The notes under the pieces were generated by a model. It made no database searches. It saw nothing but the letters and a program-made list of their open reading frames with translations, and was not told the DNA's origin. From the NCBI GenBank assembly GCA_910588935.1, contig CAJUSM010000008.1:1-55323 (forward strand): a DNA stretch of 55,323 nt, read 5' to 3'. Of this stretch, positions 1 to 8,285 are shown one piece after another. Made by a program: the position numbers and the translations under genes. Numbering within the stretch: position 1 is the first letter of the stretch; every line of letters starts with the position of its first letter. This stretch comes from an uncultured Oscillospiraceae bacterium (GTDB lineage: Bacteria > Bacillota > Clostridia > Oscillospirales > Acutalibacteraceae).

Positions 1-613
1 GCTGGTAGGTCTCCGCCCCCAGCATGTCAAACAGCGCGTCGTACAGCGGGCGCAGGTAGGGGTCTACCTTTTGCTGCAGGTCCCCAGGCAGGAAACCCAG
101 CTTTTCCCCAGCCTCCACAGCCGGGCGGGTAAGGATAATCCGGTTGACCTGCTGGGCCCGGAAAGCGGTAACGGCCATAGCCACCGCCAGGTAGGTTTTG
201 CCTGTGCCGGCAGGGCCCACGCCAATGGTTACCGTATTTTCCTTAATATTGTCGCAGTAGCTCCTTTGCCCTACGGTTTTGGGCTTAATGGGTTTTCCCT
301 TGCTTGTAATGCAGATACAGTCTCCGGCCAGCTTTGCCACTTTTTCCTCGCTGTCTTCGGCCACCATCCGCATACAGTAGCGCACGTTCTGTTCACTTAA
401 GGTCTCGCCGCCGCCAATCAAGGTAATCAGGCTGCGCACGGCCCGGGCGGCCCTGTCCACCTGAAGGGGGTCTTCTCCGGTTATTTTTAGCTCGGAGTCC
501 CGGAACACCAGAGACACCCCATATTCCTGTTCGATTAGGCGTATATTCCCGTCATAGCTGCCAAAAAGTTCGGCAGCCTGTTCCATCCTGTCCATGCTAA
601 TTTTCTGTTCCAA
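1..613 (-). CDS. phoH: PhoH-family ATPase, C-terminus cut by window edge
   Basis: PhoH-like cytoplasmic P-loop ATPase, a family linked to RNA metabolism. Only the first 204 codons are present and the 3' end lies outside the window. Reading the minus strand, the Walker A motif GPAGTGKT is at about residue 133, followed by YLAVAMAV, and later TRPAVEAGEKLGFLPGD, all typical of PhoH. I chose the TTG start at 613: AGGAG lies 9 nt upstream, whereas the ATG just before it opens a frame that stops after six codons. An in-frame ATG at 595 is the alternative. It follows yqfC-yqfD on the same strand, the order known from Bacillus, but a 200-nt gap with its own promoter-like sequence separates it from yqfD. 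Confidence 0.92.
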   Translation of the reverse strand, partial: MEQKISMDRMEQAAELFGSYDGNIRLIEQEYGVSLVFRDSELKITGEDPLQVDRAARAVRSLITLIGGGETLSEQNVRYCMRMVAEDSEEKVAKLAGDCICITSKGKPIKPKTVGQRSYCDNIKENTVTIGVGPAGTGKTYLAVAMAVTAFRAQQVNRIILTRPAVEAGEKLGFLPGDLQQKVDPYLRPLYDALFDMLGAETYQ

Positions 614-746
614 TCATTTTTTCTCCTGTAATTTTCGTTAGAAAAAGGGGGCCTTGCTGGGGAAGGGAAAGCTTTTTTTACGGGAAAGCGGCATTCCTTA
701 GCCCGGTTTTTTCTGTTTTGTCCCCGCCTTATTCCTTTACTAGCAC

Positions 747-776
747 ATTATAACATAAGTCCCCCAGTATGTTCAA
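747..776 (-). promoter_or_regulatory. Putative SigA-type promoter for phoH
   Basis: On the minus strand TTGAAC and TATAAT are separated by 18 nt, in the gap between yqfD and phoH. Suggests phoH can be transcribed separately from the sporulation genes upstream. Confidence 0.5.
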
Positions 777-813
777 GTACAAATTTCCTGAAAACTCTCC
801 TGCTTTTTGATTT

Positions 814-2022
814 TTATTTATCCGATTCCACAAGGATGGTTTTTACCTCTCCAATCTCCTCTCTGCACTTGCATCTGGCTTGCAAAATACACATTCCATC
901 TGCAAGAGTGTACTCCAGCTCCTCCTCCTCTACCCATCCGCCTTCTGGCAGCACGGCTCGCTGTGCCTCCCGAAGTTTCCGCAGCGCTGCGGCTTTCTGC
1001 TCCTTGGGGCTCATAACCCATTCTTCCTCCTCCAGCAGGGTGCTTAGCTCCCGCTCCAAGGCCAGGGGGAGCTGGGTTCCTAGGAGCCGCGCCCGGCTTA
1101 TCTCCCGAGAGGTTCTGACCTCTCCCTCCATCCGGCTCCAAAGGCCAAGGGGGATTCGCAGGCCAAAAATGTTTAGCCACCGCCTTTCCTGGCGTTCCCC
1201 TTCTTTCTGCCGCGGGCGGGTGGCTCCCACCTCTACGGTAAACTCCCGGTAAGTTTTGGCCACCACCTTGCCCCTGGCAGGCCCTGCTCGCTGGAACAGC
1301 TTTTCCGGCTGGGGCCCATAGGGGTCGGGGATTTCCTGGTAGAGCCCGGCAATCAACAGCTGGCCTGCGGATACCGTGTCTCCTGGCGCTACCTCTGGCC
1401 TGCCCTCCTGGGCCTGGATTTCCACTACCTGGCCTTCTCTGGAGGCCACAATATTGGAAAGCCCCTCTGCCTGGGTGGACTGGGGAGGGATTGCCCGTTC
1501 TTTAACCGCCACCTCCACAAAGCAGCCGTCGGTATTTACACTGACCCAGCTTAGGCCTGGCAGCTGGGCCATAATTTCCTGCCCGGCAGTTTTTGGATCG
1601 ATCTTTTTCTGTTCTGCCCCTAGGCACACCCCGCACGCCTGCGCTGCCTGTAGGATTTCCTTTTCGCCCATTTGCTGGTTTCCGGATACGGTAACACCCC
1701 AGAAAAAACCGGAGAGAAACCAATATAGCCCGGCGGAGCATAGGGCCCCTAACACCAGCCCCTTTCGCCTTGCCAGCCGCCGCAGCTGGAAGGGGAGGCC
1801 CTGCTTTCGGGTGATATGGGTTTTTACCCCGCAGCGCCTGCATGCTGGCCGAAGCTTTCGGTAAGTATGGGGCTTGGCCCTGGCCACCGCGGCGCCCTGC
1901 TCCTTTCGGAATCCCCAAAACCCAATGCCCATTTTAGAGGCAATGGTGAAAAACCTGGCTCCGTCTCCCTTTACCTGAAACTCCACATAGCCGGAAAGCA
2001 GGTGGAAAAACTCTTCCAGCAT
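814..2022 (-). CDS. yqfD: Sporulation protein YqfD
   Basis: YqfD-family sporulation membrane protein, 402 aa, close to the usual length. The N-terminus starts with the typical LSGYVEFQVKGDG stretch, followed by a basic, Cys-containing segment (CRRCGVKTHIT), one transmembrane segment near residues 90-112 (LVLGALCSAGLYWFLSGFFW) and a large extracytoplasmic domain with the family PGLSWVSVNTDG motif. The start has a strong site (AGGAGG, 8 nt before ATG). It lies 15 nt downstream of yqfC, so the two are almost certainly co-transcribed. In Bacillus this pair is mother-cell expressed under SigE and YqfD is needed for spore formation; that regulation is inferred, as I did not resolve a SigE promoter. 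Confidence 0.93.
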   Translation of the reverse strand: MLEEFFHLLSGYVEFQVKGDGARFFTIASKMGIGFWGFRKEQGAAVARAKPHTYRKLRPACRRCGVKTHITRKQGLPFQLRRLARRKGLVLGALCSAGLYWFLSGFFWGVTVSGNQQMGEKEILQAAQACGVCLGAEQKKIDPKTAGQEIMAQLPGLSWVSVNTDGCFVEVAVKERAIPPQSTQAEGLSNIVASREGQVVEIQAQEGRPEVAPGDTVSAGQLLIAGLYQEIPDPYGPQPEKLFQRAGPARGKVVAKTYREFTVEVGATRPRQKEGERQERRWLNIFGLRIPLGLWSRMEGEVRTSREISRARLLGTQLPLALERELSTLLEEEEWVMSPKEQKAAALRKLREAQRAVLPEGGWVEEEELEYTLADGMCILQARCKCREEIGEVKTILVESDK

Positions 2023-2037
2023 CTTTACGCCTCCTTT

Positions 2038-2316
2038 TTAGTAGCTGTACTCTAAGGCGGTAATCAGGCCGTCGATGACGGCCGAGCTTTCTGTCAGCCG
2101 CCGCAGCCGCAGGTCTCTGCCGCTGATCCGCACGGTTAGCCGCCCTGTGCGCAGAATGACCTTTTCATCGTCATAATCCACAATTCCATCGCATCCATCT
2201 ACTACCGCGTTGTGATTCCCCGTTACAGAGATTACGGACCCCCCGCCTGCCCTGTATTCCACATGCCCACCTCCCTTATTGGATGATAGTATGATTTTAT
2301 GTACCCGCTCCCGCAT
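2038..2316 (-). CDS. yqfC: Sporulation protein YqfC (YabP/YqfC family)
   Basis: Small 92-aa YabP/YqfC-family protein encoded directly before yqfD. The recognisable features are the HVEYRAGG segment, ISVTGNHNAVVDGC, and a C-terminal beta-rich region ending GLITALEYSY. GAGGTG lies 4 nt before the ATG. Its stop codon TAA is followed at once by the yqfD ribosome site, so the genes are tightly coupled. Known in Bacillus as a SigE-dependent gene with a role in sporulation; the molecular function is not defined. The family link is from sequence pattern, and the neighbour supports it strongly. Confidence 0.92.
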   Translation of the reverse strand: MRERVHKIILSSNKGGGHVEYRAGGGSVISVTGNHNAVVDGCDGIVDYDDEKVILRTGRLTVRISGRDLRLRRLTESSAVIDGLITALEYSY

Positions 2317-2465
2317 GTATCACCTCGGGCAGGCATATTTATGGGAGTGAACATGGCGGGGAACCCAAGGGGAGGGCGGCAAAAATACGCCTTTTTTCTT
2401 TACTTTAAGAATTCCCCCTATGGAGTCATCTTTTTGAAAACATTTGGCAGATTGGCGGCGATACT

Positions 2466-3602
2466 GTGAAAAAATTTTCCAACACCCGGCCCTGGGCTGG
2501 AGCGCTCAGCGCGCTGGGCTTTCTTTTGGCTCTTACGGCCTTGCTGGCTTATCCCCGCCTGATTAAGGCGACCATGGCGGGAAGCATTGGCTACTGCCTT
2601 ACCGTGCTGGTCCCTACCCTGTTTCCCTATATGGCCCTTGCTTGCTACGCGGTAAATTCTTCTGCCTCGGCCTTTTTGGCCCGGCCCCTAGGGGGGCTGA
2701 CCAGGCGTCTGTTCCGGCTGCCCGGCTGCTGCGCGGCGGCAGTGCTCATGAGCTTTGTAGGGGGATATCCAGCCGGTGCCAAAGGGGTAGCCATTCTTTT
2801 AGAACAGGGGAACATTACCCGCCGGCAGGCTGGGCGCATGCTTTTGTTCTGCGTCAATCCTGGGCCGGCCTTTGTAGTTGCTTTTTTGGGGGCAGGGGTT
2901 TTGGGCAGCATGAAGCTAGGGTGGCTGCTGTTTCTCTGTGTTACCCTTTCTGGTATGCTGCTGGGCGTGATAACCGCTTTGGGGGCGTCTGAGCCCGACC
3001 GGGCCCCGGCCGCTGCCCCCGCCCATCCTGGCGGCGCCCTGGTGCGCTCTGTGAGCGACTCTGCCAAAAGCGTGGTGATTATGTGTGCCTGTGTGGTTCT
3101 GTTCTCTGGGTTTACCGCCATTGTTCAGGGCTGTGGACTGTATGGCCGGCTATGTGTTCTTTTAGCCAGAACCCGTTTATTTACCCCCTTTGAGAGCGCC
3201 GCCCTGCTCTCTTTCCTGTTGGAGGTGACCGGCGGGGTAGGGGAGGCGGCTAAGGTCTCCGCGGGCCCGGCCTTTTACGCCTTCGGCCTGGCCTTTGGCG
3301 GGCTTTGCGTGCATCTCCAGGTGTTTTCCTTTTTTCAGGAATTTCCAGTGGAGCGGTGGAAATTTTTTCTGGCCCGGTTTGTCCACGGGATGATGGCTTC
3401 CGGCTGTTTTTTGGTTTTGCGCCGGCTGCTCCCAGCAGGGAGCCTGCCCACGGGGGCGGCTATCCCGGCCTTAGGGGCAAAGGCGTTTTCTGGGAATATT
3501 TTCGGCGGGGCCTCCTTGCTGGTGATGTGTGCGGCTTTCCTGCTGATTGCCCAGGAGAAAAACCTGAAGGTAGAGGCCGGCAGGAAGAAGTCCGGGGCCT
3601 GA
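2466..3602 (+). CDS. ylbJ: YlbJ-like sporulation integral membrane protein
   Basis: Polytopic membrane protein of 378 aa with about 8-10 hydrophobic segments, of the nucleoside-recognition (Gate) type. Family signatures visible are VPTLFPYMALACY near residue 50, SFVGGYPAGAKG near residue 95 and CVNPGPAFV near residue 135, which match the YlbJ sporulation family. It is transcribed divergently from yqfC-yqfD, giving a compact sporulation block. In Bacillus, YlbJ is a SigE-regulated protein needed for heat-resistant spores. The GTG start at 2466 has only a weak ribosome site (GGCGGCGAT), so a slightly different start is possible. Substrate, if any, is unknown. Confidence 0.85.
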   Translation: MKKFSNTRPWAGALSALGFLLALTALLAYPRLIKATMAGSIGYCLTVLVPTLFPYMALACYAVNSSASAFLARPLGGLTRRLFRLPGCCAAAVLMSFVGGYPAGAKGVAILLEQGNITRRQAGRMLLFCVNPGPAFVVAFLGAGVLGSMKLGWLLFLCVTLSGMLLGVITALGASEPDRAPAAAPAHPGGALVRSVSDSAKSVVIMCACVVLFSGFTAIVQGCGLYGRLCVLLARTRLFTPFESAALLSFLLEVTGGVGEAAKVSAGPAFYAFGLAFGGLCVHLQVFSFFQEFPVERWKFFLARFVHGMMASGCFLVLRRLLPAGSLPTGAAIPALGAKAFSGNIFGGASLLVMCAAFLLIAQEKNLKVEAGRKKSGA

Positions 3603-3805
3603 AACAGTAGGGAGGGGCCAGGGCGCCTTACCCCAAATGGTATAACTAACAAAGAATGGGGTGAATCCCAGCGCTTCAAGCTTTGCTGGGAGACAGTGTG
3701 AAGATGCGAAGGCGGGCGGTTTGCCGGTGCATTTTCATGCTGTTTCTTCTTTTTGGGGCCTGGCGCCCTCTGTCTTGCCCTTTTGAGGTCCTGGCGCTTC
3801 CCTTA

Positions 3806-3834
3806 TTGCCTTTCTTTATTAAAAATGGTATAGT
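3806..3834 (+). promoter_or_regulatory. Putative promoter of the FAD-dependent dehydrogenase
   Basis: TTGCCT, 17-nt spacer, TATAGT, ending 32 nt before the ATG at 3867. Its presence argues against the short overlapping reading frame here being a gene. Confidence 0.55.
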
Positions 3835-3866
3835 ATGGCCATCCCTTTTAGAAAAGGAGAAACACC

Positions 3867-5462
3867 ATGCTTAGAATCAATGGCCTTCGGCTCCCTCTGG
3901 ATTTTTCCCATCAGGATCTGCTTCGCGCCGCCGCCAAAAAACTTCGGGTTTCCCCCAAAGATTTGGAATGGGTCAGGCTGGCCAGGAAGTCTGTGGACGC
4001 CCGAAAGAAAGATCAAATCTGCTTTGTCTGCTCCGCCGAAGTTCAGCCGGCTTGTGGGGAAACCCGGCTTGCTGCCCGGGTTCCAGGCGCGCGGGTGGCC
4101 CAGCCCTATTGCTACTCTCTTCCTATTCCTTGCCCTGGCCCCCTTTCCCCTGTGGTGGTGGGCTTTGGGCCAGCCGGTATGTTTGCGGGGCTGGTCTTGG
4201 CCCAGTGCGGCCTAAAGCCTATCATAATTGAACGTGGCCAGCCGGTGGAAGAGAGGGAAAAGACTGTTCGGGCCTTTTGGCAGGGCGGTCCTCTGGACCC
4301 TCAGTGTAATGTGCAGTTTGGCGAGGGCGGGGCTGGGGCCTTTTCCGATGGGAAGCTCACCACGGGCACAGGGGATGGCCGCATCCGTAAGGTGCTGGAG
4401 GAGCTGGTGAGTGCTGGGGCGCCCCGAGAAATCCTCACCGATGGAAAGCCCCATATTGGCACGGACAGGCTACCAGGCGTTGTGCGTAATATCCGCCAAA
4501 CCATTCTTTCTATGGGGGGCCGGGTGCTTTTTTCTACCCGCTTAACAGGGATTCGGGCCAAAGACGGCAAATTGGCCGGAATCGTGACAGAATCTTCGCG
4601 GGGGAAGGAGACTATCCCTTGCCAACAGGCGATTTTGGCTGTAGGCCACAGCGCCAGGGATGTGTTCCGCCTTTTGGATTCTATGGGCCTGCCCTTGATG
4701 CCCAAGGCTTTTTCTGTGGGCGTGCGTGTGGAGCATCCTGCCGCCTTGATTGACCGGGCCCAGTACGGCGGCTTTGCGGGCCATCCCCGGCTGGGGGCTG
4801 CCGATTATAAGCTGAACTGCACCCTGCCCAATGGCCGGGGCGTATACACTTTTTGTATGTGCCCTGGCGGCGTGGTTACAGGCGCGGCCTCTGAGCCCGG
4901 GGGAGTAGTGACCAATGGAATGAGCCCCTGGGCCCGAGACGGGGCGAACAGCAACGCGGCACTGTTGGTAGGCGTTACTCCTAGCGATTACGGCGCCCAA
5001 GGGCCTTTGGCAGGCGTAGAATTCCAGCGGAAGATAGAACAGGCCGCGTTCCGTCTGGCGGGCGGAGGCTACCTTGCCCCCGCCCAGCGAATTGAGGATT
5101 TTCTGGCCGCCCGGAAATCTACGGGATTCGGCCTGGTAACCCCCAGCTACCTGCCTGGGGTGGCGGCAGAGGATATTGGCGCCTGCCTGCCAGGGTTTGT
5201 GGCCGATGCCCTCCGCCAGGCCCTGCCAGTGCTGGGCAGGCGGTTGGCCGGGTTTGATCATCCAGACGGCGTGTTGACCGCGCCGGAAACCAGGAGTTCC
5301 TCACCGGTGCGGGTGCTGCGGGACGAGACCTTGCAGTGTCCGGCGCTCCAGGGCTTGTACCCCTGCGGAGAGGGCGCGGGATATGCGGGGGGCATTGTGT
5401 CGGCGGCAGTAGACGGCATACGCTGTGGAGAAGCCCTGGCAGCGGGCAGCCCCAGCCCTTAA
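3867..5462 (+). CDS. NAD(P)/FAD-dependent oxidoreductase (uncharacterised FAD dehydrogenase family)
   Basis: Cytoplasmic flavoprotein of 531 aa. An N-terminal domain of about 90 residues with basic DARKKDQI sequence precedes the dinucleotide-binding fold: VVGFGPAGMFAGLVLAQCG near residue 95 is a GxGPAG Rossmann motif, followed by IIERGQPVEER. Further hallmarks are GGAGAFSDGKLTTG, VGHSARDVF near residue 260, and a C-terminal PCGEGAGYAGGI FAD-contacting motif. This architecture is typical of the conserved bacterial FAD-dependent dehydrogenases whose substrate is unknown. The start has AAAGGAG 8 nt upstream. It is monocistronic by spacing. No specific reaction can be assigned. Confidence 0.9.
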   Translation: MLRINGLRLPLDFSHQDLLRAAAKKLRVSPKDLEWVRLARKSVDARKKDQICFVCSAEVQPACGETRLAARVPGARVAQPYCYSLPIPCPGPLSPVVVGFGPAGMFAGLVLAQCGLKPIIIERGQPVEEREKTVRAFWQGGPLDPQCNVQFGEGGAGAFSDGKLTTGTGDGRIRKVLEELVSAGAPREILTDGKPHIGTDRLPGVVRNIRQTILSMGGRVLFSTRLTGIRAKDGKLAGIVTESSRGKETIPCQQAILAVGHSARDVFRLLDSMGLPLMPKAFSVGVRVEHPAALIDRAQYGGFAGHPRLGAADYKLNCTLPNGRGVYTFCMCPGGVVTGAASEPGGVVTNGMSPWARDGANSNAALLVGVTPSDYGAQGPLAGVEFQRKIEQAAFRLAGGGYLAPAQRIEDFLAARKSTGFGLVTPSYLPGVAAEDIGACLPGFVADALRQALPVLGRRLAGFDHPDGVLTAPETRSSSPVRVLRDETLQCPALQGLYPCGEGAGYAGGIVSAAVDGIRCGEALAAGSPSP

Positions 5463-5673
5463 GGGAAAGGATTTTATGCCCCCCAGAGGAATAAATTGCG
5501 ATACACTCCTATATTTCATAGGGGATTGCCCATGGACCATGTTTTGTGTTATACTTTAGTGGGCAAGGGGGCGCCGGCCATAAAGCACTTGTGGAACGCT
5601 GCTTGCGGTGTTTGCTTTATTTTGCTTATTGTTCGCTTATGGTGTGACCGCCCCCCCAAACGTGCTAGAGGGC

Positions 5674-5702
5674 TTGCTATTTTTTTCGAGGTGTATTATA
5701 AT
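5674..5702 (+). promoter_or_regulatory. Promoter of the signalling operon
   Basis: TTGCTA, 17-nt spacer, TATAAT; the -10 is a perfect consensus and ends 40 nt before the response-regulator ATG at 5743. A second, weaker pair (TTGCCC, 18 nt, TATACT) lies about 150 nt upstream. Confidence 0.7.
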
Positions 5703-5742
5703 AACACGGAATAGAATTTCATCGAAAGGGGCCACCCTGCCT

Positions 5743-7884
5743 ATGGAAGGTCAGAAGCGCAGACAGAAAATTTTAATTGTAGACGATTCGGAAATGAACC
5801 GGTCTATCCTTGTAGATATGCTGGGGGAAGAATATGACACCATAGAGGTGGAAAACGGCCTGCAGGCTGTTACCGTTCTGCAAAAGCAGGCCGCGGAAAT
5901 CTCTTTGGTTATGCTGGATATTGTTATGCCGGAAATGGACGGGTTTGGGGTGCTGGGGGTGATGAACAAGCGCCGCTGGATTGAGTCGATTCCCGTTATC
6001 ATGATTTCTGCGGAGACCACCTCCGACAGGATTGACCAGGCCCTGGAGCTGGGGGTTACAGACTTTATCAGCCGGCCTTTCGACGCCCGGGTTATTCGCC
6101 GCAGGGTGATAAATACCCTGCTTAGCTCCGCAAAGCAGCAGGAGCTGGAGGCCCTGGTGGCGGAGCAGATTTTGGAAAAAGAGCAGAACAGCCTGCTGAT
6201 GATCGATATCCTCAGCCATATTGTGGAGTTCCGCAACGGTGAGAGCGGCCTGCATGTGATCCATGTGCGGCGGCTTACCGAGGTGCTGCTGGGGCATTTG
6301 GCCACAAAAACCGACCGCTACCGGCTGGGAAAAAACGAGATTGCCTTAATCAGCGAAGCCTCGGCCCTTCACGATATCGGCAAAATTGCCATTGACGATA
6401 AAATCCTCAATAAGCCCGGCAAGCTGACCAATGAGGAGTTCGCCATTATGAAAAGCCACTCCATGGCTGGCGCCAAAATGCTGGACGGCCTCTCGGTGCA
6501 CCAGGATGAGCCCCTGGTGAAAATTGCCTACCAGATTTGCCGCTGGCACCACGAGCGCTGGGACGGGCGGGGCTATCCAGACGGGCTGAAGGGGGACGAT
6601 ATCCCCATTGCCGCCCAAACCGTGGCCCTGGCCGATGTGTACGACGCATTGACCAGCGAACGGGTCTATAAGCCGGCTTTTCCCCACGAAAAGGCGGTGG
6701 ACATGATTGTTAACGGGGAGTGCGGCGCCTTTAACCCCTTGCTGATGGAATGCCTGCGGGAGCTTTCTGATACCCTGGAAGAAGAGCTGAACGGCGGGGC
6801 TGTGCAGCCCAAGCCCAGAGACGTGATGAACGCTGTGGCGGAAAAGCTGTACCAGCACAGCGAGCTTAGCGCCAGCAACCGTACCTTGCAGCTGCTGGAG
6901 CACGAGAGGATGAAGTACAGCTTCTTTGCCGCCATGAGTAAGGAAATCCAGTTTGAGCTTACCTTTTCGCCCGCTATGATGTCCTTTAATGCCTGGGGCG
7001 CAAAAAAGCTGGGGTTAGATGAGATTGTGATGGATCCCATGGAAAACCCCCGTATTCGGTATTTTCTGGATGATAGCCTGCTGGACTCCCTGCGGGATGT
7101 AATTGCCTCTACTACCCCTGCCGACCCCATTGTAACCTACGAGGGCAAAATGAAGTTTGGCGGTAAGCTGAAGTGGTTCCGGTTTGTTATGCAGGCCCTT
7201 TGGTCAGAGGATGAACCGCCTCAGCTGCGGGGGATTATTGGCAAGGCCATTGATGTTCACAGCTCCAGAAGCTACCTGGAGAACCTGGAAAAGCGGGCCT
7301 CTACCGACCAGCTTACCGGCCTTTTGAACTTGACCAGCGCCCAAAAGCAGGCAGAAGCCCGGCTAAAGGAAAACCAGGAGGCTAACTATGCCTTGGCGTT
7401 TTTTGACTGCGACTACTTTAAAGACGCCAACAATACCTTTGGCCATCTCTTTGGCAACCAGCTGCTGGTACATATTGCCGAGCGCCTGCGCCAGACCACC
7501 CGCAGCGGCGACATTGTTTCCCGGGCGGGGGGCGATGAATATATCATCTTTATTCAGTACCATCAGGAACTGGAGCCCATTATCCAGCGTATCTATTCCT
7601 CTCTGCATGGAGAGGACTTTGGCGGGTTTACCATCTCCATTAGCATGGGGGTGGCTACCACCGAGCAGGTAGGCGTGGACTTTACCGCCCTAATGGCTGC
7701 CGCCGACAAGGCCCTTTACGCGGTAAAGCAGGCGGGCAAAGGGCAATATAAGTTCTACAACGGCACAGAGACTTCGTTAACCGAGGTGAAGGGCGCCAGC
7801 GTTTACACCAACCAGTCGGAAATCATTGATTTTGAAGAAGGCGAAGCGGATAAAGAGAACAGCGAGAGCAATAAAAAAATGTAA
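5743..7884 (+). CDS. Response regulator with HD-GYP and GGDEF output domains
   Basis: Response regulator of 713 aa predicted both to break down and to make cyclic-di-GMP. Residues 6-125 form a receiver domain (ILIVDDSE; phosphoacceptor Asp in MLDIVMPEMDG near residue 57). An HD-GYP phosphodiesterase domain follows (LHDIGK near residue 208, HHERWDGRGYP near 268, all key residues present). After a linker of about 200 residues, possibly PAS-like, comes a GGDEF cyclase domain with AGGDEY near residue 595. The DEY variant of the signature is a common active form. The reading frame opens 135 nt earlier, but ATG 5743 has an AAGGGG site and the upstream promoter overlaps the extra codons. It is the first gene of an operon with an Hpt protein and a hybrid kinase. 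Confidence 0.92.
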   Translation: MEGQKRRQKILIVDDSEMNRSILVDMLGEEYDTIEVENGLQAVTVLQKQAAEISLVMLDIVMPEMDGFGVLGVMNKRRWIESIPVIMISAETTSDRIDQALELGVTDFISRPFDARVIRRRVINTLLSSAKQQELEALVAEQILEKEQNSLLMIDILSHIVEFRNGESGLHVIHVRRLTEVLLGHLATKTDRYRLGKNEIALISEASALHDIGKIAIDDKILNKPGKLTNEEFAIMKSHSMAGAKMLDGLSVHQDEPLVKIAYQICRWHHERWDGRGYPDGLKGDDIPIAAQTVALADVYDALTSERVYKPAFPHEKAVDMIVNGECGAFNPLLMECLRELSDTLEEELNGGAVQPKPRDVMNAVAEKLYQHSELSASNRTLQLLEHERMKYSFFAAMSKEIQFELTFSPAMMSFNAWGAKKLGLDEIVMDPMENPRIRYFLDDSLLDSLRDVIASTTPADPIVTYEGKMKFGGKLKWFRFVMQALWSEDEPPQLRGIIGKAIDVHSSRSYLENLEKRASTDQLTGLLNLTSAQKQAEARLKENQEANYALAFFDCDYFKDANNTFGHLFGNQLLVHIAERLRQTTRSGDIVSRAGGDEYIIFIQYHQELEPIIQRIYSSLHGEDFGGFTISISMGVATTEQVGVDFTALMAAADKALYAVKQAGKGQYKFYNGTETSLTEVKGASVYTNQSEIIDFEEGEADKENSESNKKM

Positions 7885-7911
7885 CGGATCGATTCCGTAG
7901 GAGGATTAGGT

Positions 7912-8268
7912 ATGACACTGCAGGAATGCTATGAAAATCTAGGCGGAAATTATCAGGAGGTTTGCAGCAGGCTGCCCAGCGAGAAGTTTATTCAGAAATT
8001 TGTACTAAAATTTCTGGATGACAAGTCTTTCCAGCTGCTTCAGGACTCTTGGAACCAGGGCAACGACGAAGAGGCCTTTCGCGCCTCCCATACGATTAAG
8101 GGCATGTGCCAAAACCTAAGCTTTGCCCTGCTGCAGGAATCCAGCTCGGCCTTAACCGAGGCCCTGCGCAATGGCAGGAGCCCGGAGGCCCCCGCCCTAT
8201 ATGAGAAGGTTTGCGAAGATTACCAAAGGACAGCCGATGCCATTTCGGCCTATAAGGCCGGGCTCTGA
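7912..8268 (+). CDS. Stand-alone Hpt (histidine phosphotransfer) domain protein
   Basis: Protein of 118 aa consisting of one Hpt four-helix domain. The phospho-accepting residue is His60 in ASHTIKGMCQNL, the canonical HxxKG pattern. Excellent ribosome site AGGAGG 7 nt before the ATG. It sits between a response regulator and a hybrid kinase in one operon (27 nt after the former, 17 nt before the latter). Expected role: shuttle phosphate from the kinase receivers to the REC/HD-GYP/GGDEF regulator. That partner assignment is inference from gene order. No membrane segment. Confidence 0.93.
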   Translation: MTLQECYENLGGNYQEVCSRLPSEKFIQKFVLKFLDDKSFQLLQDSWNQGNDEEAFRASHTIKGMCQNLSFALLQESSSALTEALRNGRSPEAPALYEKVCEDYQRTADAISAYKAGL

Positions 8269-8285
8269 AAGGATTGCCATAGACT

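Noticed and set aside
71..400. Plus-strand open frame of 109 codons
   Set aside because: It lies opposite the PhoH Walker region; composition and context show it is a shadow.
3683..3874. 63-codon open frame with hydrophobic stretch
   Set aside because: It contains the promoter of the following gene and overlaps its start; no family match.
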